Positions 62,925-64,000 of a stretch of DNA of 64,000 nt are shown piece after piece. The notes beneath the pieces were generated by a model. That model saw nothing but the letters and a program-made list of their open reading frames with translations, had not been told where the DNA came from and did not search any database. The stretch spans positions 1-64,000 of the forward strand of contig OZ245022.1 of assembly GCA_965223835.1 (NCBI GenBank), given 5' to 3'. Each line of letters opens with the position of its first letter. Position 1 is the first letter of the stretch. The position numbers were made by a program, and so were the translations under genes. The stretch is from CAVYXZ01 sp965223835 (GTDB lineage: Bacteria; Chloroflexota; Anaerolineae; Aggregatilineales; Phototrophicaceae).

Positions 62925-63758
62925 TTATCGAGTGGCTAGCACTCTTGCCAATGTTCTTCCCAGAATCCACGCCTGATCGTCGGGCGAGATAAAATCACAG
63001 TGGGTACGGAATTTTTCCAGCGCGTGCCGGTAGGTCATGAAGCGTCGCACCACCGGGTAATCCGATCCCCAGCAGAGGCGTTGCGGACCAAAATGTTCAT
63101 AGAGTGCCTTAACCACCGGCTGCATGTCGGCCAGCGGATAGTCCCATTTGGGTTGCGCCGTCCCATAATAAAAACCAGAAACCTTGACATAGATATTCGA
63201 ATATGCTGCTGAGGCCATCACCGCGTTGAAGTCATCCGGCTGGTTAATCTGGATGTGGCCCATGTGATGAATGAGTATCGGAATCTCAGGAAAGCGTTGC
63301 GCAACTTGTTGAATCGCCGCCTGATGATGTGGGTCGCAGGAAATGCTGGCGATCAATCCATTGTCGGCAGCGACCTGAAAGAACGCCAAACCATCAGCGG
63401 AATACAGCCATTCGCCGCTATCTTCCGGTGCCAGATAATGCGTGAACCCAGCCAGCGGCCACTGGTCAACTGCCGCGCGTAAACGATCCGCCGCCCCCGG
63501 CTGATGATGCGTCGGCTTCCAGCGACTGTCCACATCGGCAACCATGTGCCAACGCGGATTCTCCCGAACATACTCGGCAACGTAAGCGTTGTTCTCCGGA
63601 TTATGGTCGATCTCCGCGCACACGATCAGCGCTTGATCGACACCATTCAGGTCCATCTCGTGGAGAAGTTGCGCGACGACTCCCCGGCTTTCCGGGTCCG
63701 GCACCGACGGTTGGTACGGCCAATAAGCCCACGCATGGCAGTGACTGTCAATAATCAT
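62925..63758 (-). CDS. Amidohydrolase-family TIM-barrel hydrolase
   Basis: 277 residues. It opens MIIDSHCHAWAYWPYQ with the metal HxH and has ILIHHMGHIQ and WGSDYPVVRR with the metal Asp. These fit the amidohydrolase-2 group (lactonases and decarboxylases). It converges with the TIR gene, 8 bases apart. It is distinct from the amidohydrolase at 24733. Confidence 0.88.
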   Translation of the reverse strand: MIIDSHCHAWAYWPYQPSVPDPESRGVVAQLLHEMDLNGVDQALIVCAEIDHNPENNAYVAEYVRENPRWHMVADVDSRWKPTHHQPGAADRLRAAVDQWPLAGFTHYLAPEDSGEWLYSADGLAFFQVAADNGLIASISCDPHHQAAIQQVAQRFPEIPILIHHMGHIQINQPDDFNAVMASAAYSNIYVKVSGFYYGTAQPKWDYPLADMQPVVKALYEHFGPQRLCWGSDYPVVRRFMTYRHALEKFRTHCDFISPDDQAWILGRTLARVLATR

Positions 63759-63782
63759 GTAGTTGAGCCTATCATATAACTT

Positions 63783-64000
63783 CTATAACAGTGTATTCAT
63801 CTTAACAACTCTAAACTCACTCTTAGATGCATCAATAAATCTTGATGGCAAATCAAAGAAGTGAGATTTATCTAGGTGTCTAACGACGATTTTGTTTGCT
63901 TCCAAAATATCTTTGTAAACACTTAGCGATAATTCGGGCCACTGTCGAATCAACTGCCAATCAATAATAGAATAAGGCGGCGGCCATTCTATTCCATAAT
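63783..64000 (-). CDS. Uncharacterised protein, C-terminal end only
   Basis: An open frame of 71 codons runs from the window edge to TAG at 63783-63785; its start lies beyond base 64000. The end reads ...DWQLIRQWPELSLSVYKDIL...FRVVKMNTLL. I do not recognise a family. Base composition is AT-rich. It is 24 bases from the start of the amidohydrolase gene on the same strand. Confidence 0.6.
   Translation of the reverse strand, partial: YGIEWPPPYSIIDWQLIRQWPELSLSVYKDILEANKIVVRHLDKSHFFDLPSRFIDASKSEFRVVKMNTLL

Noticed and set aside
1..64000. CRISPR arrays, rRNA and tRNA genes
   Set aside because: No regularly spaced direct repeats and no cloverleaf or rRNA-like sequence were seen in any of the gaps between genes.

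Overview
The window reads as a piece of a Chloroflexota chromosome, most like the Anaerolineae and their relatives. This is an inference from gene content and style, not from a marker gene: no rRNA or tRNA was found. The clues are moderate-to-high GC, many import operons for sugars and sugar-like compounds, AGGAG-type ribosome sites, secreted SH3/LysM proteins and many short dispersed palindromes. Coding density is high and most genes lie in co-oriented runs that overlap or are separated by a few bases.

Layout. 1-5910 (minus) is one operon: Tat-type binding protein, two permeases, ATPase, glycerophosphodiester phosphodiesterase and a glycerol-kinase-like FGGY kinase cut by the window edge. 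Its likely job is uptake and breakdown of glycerol or glycerophosphodiesters. 6170-11338 holds a small repeat-rich protein, two TIM-barrel sugar isomerases, an FG-GAP protein, a frameshifted histidine phosphatase and a Gfo/Idh/MocA dehydrogenase. 11478-24531 (minus) is a catabolic block: GntR regulator, FGGY kinase, 2-oxoacid dehydrogenase E1 alpha, E1 beta and E2, PhyH oxygenase, YjbQ, a carbohydrate ABC transporter, a sulfatase and an MBL hydrolase. GntR-type operators lie before the regulator gene and before the transporter binding protein, which ties the block together as a possible regulon for a sulfated substrate.

24733-34218 is mixed: amidohydrolase, an ECF sigma factor with a divergent ABM-like gene, a second sulfatase, a DapA-like lyase, a cupin, a fusion of a Phd-type antitoxin domain with a histidine-kinase-type ATPase behind a nested palindrome, an FGE-fold protein and an enolase-superfamily dehydratase. 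34371-38338 (plus) is a glycan-assembly run: YdcF-like (frameshifted), sugar epimerase, GT4 glycosyltransferase and a WecA/WbpL-type transferase. 38378-50730 holds further sugar-acid enzymes (DapA-like, Gfo/Idh, rhamnonate-dehydratase-like, Zn-alcohol dehydrogenase, SDR, TIM-barrel isomerase), a transglutaminase, a remnant of a second alcohol dehydrogenase, two half-size permeases, a second PhyH protein and a cyclase. 50904-54496 (minus) is another ABC importer.

54819-64000 holds small membrane and hypothetical proteins, a TerB-like protein, a complete IS4-family element (14-bp inverted ends, 8-bp target duplication) inserted into a 63-bp structured repeat, a potassium-channel-like protein, a secreted SH3/LysM protein, a nucleoside hydrolase, a TIR-transmembrane-lectin-like receptor, an amidohydrolase and an unfinished gene at the edge. 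The strongest candidates for something undescribed are the antitoxin-ATPase fusion (30957-31636) and the TIR-lectin-like receptor (62044-62916).
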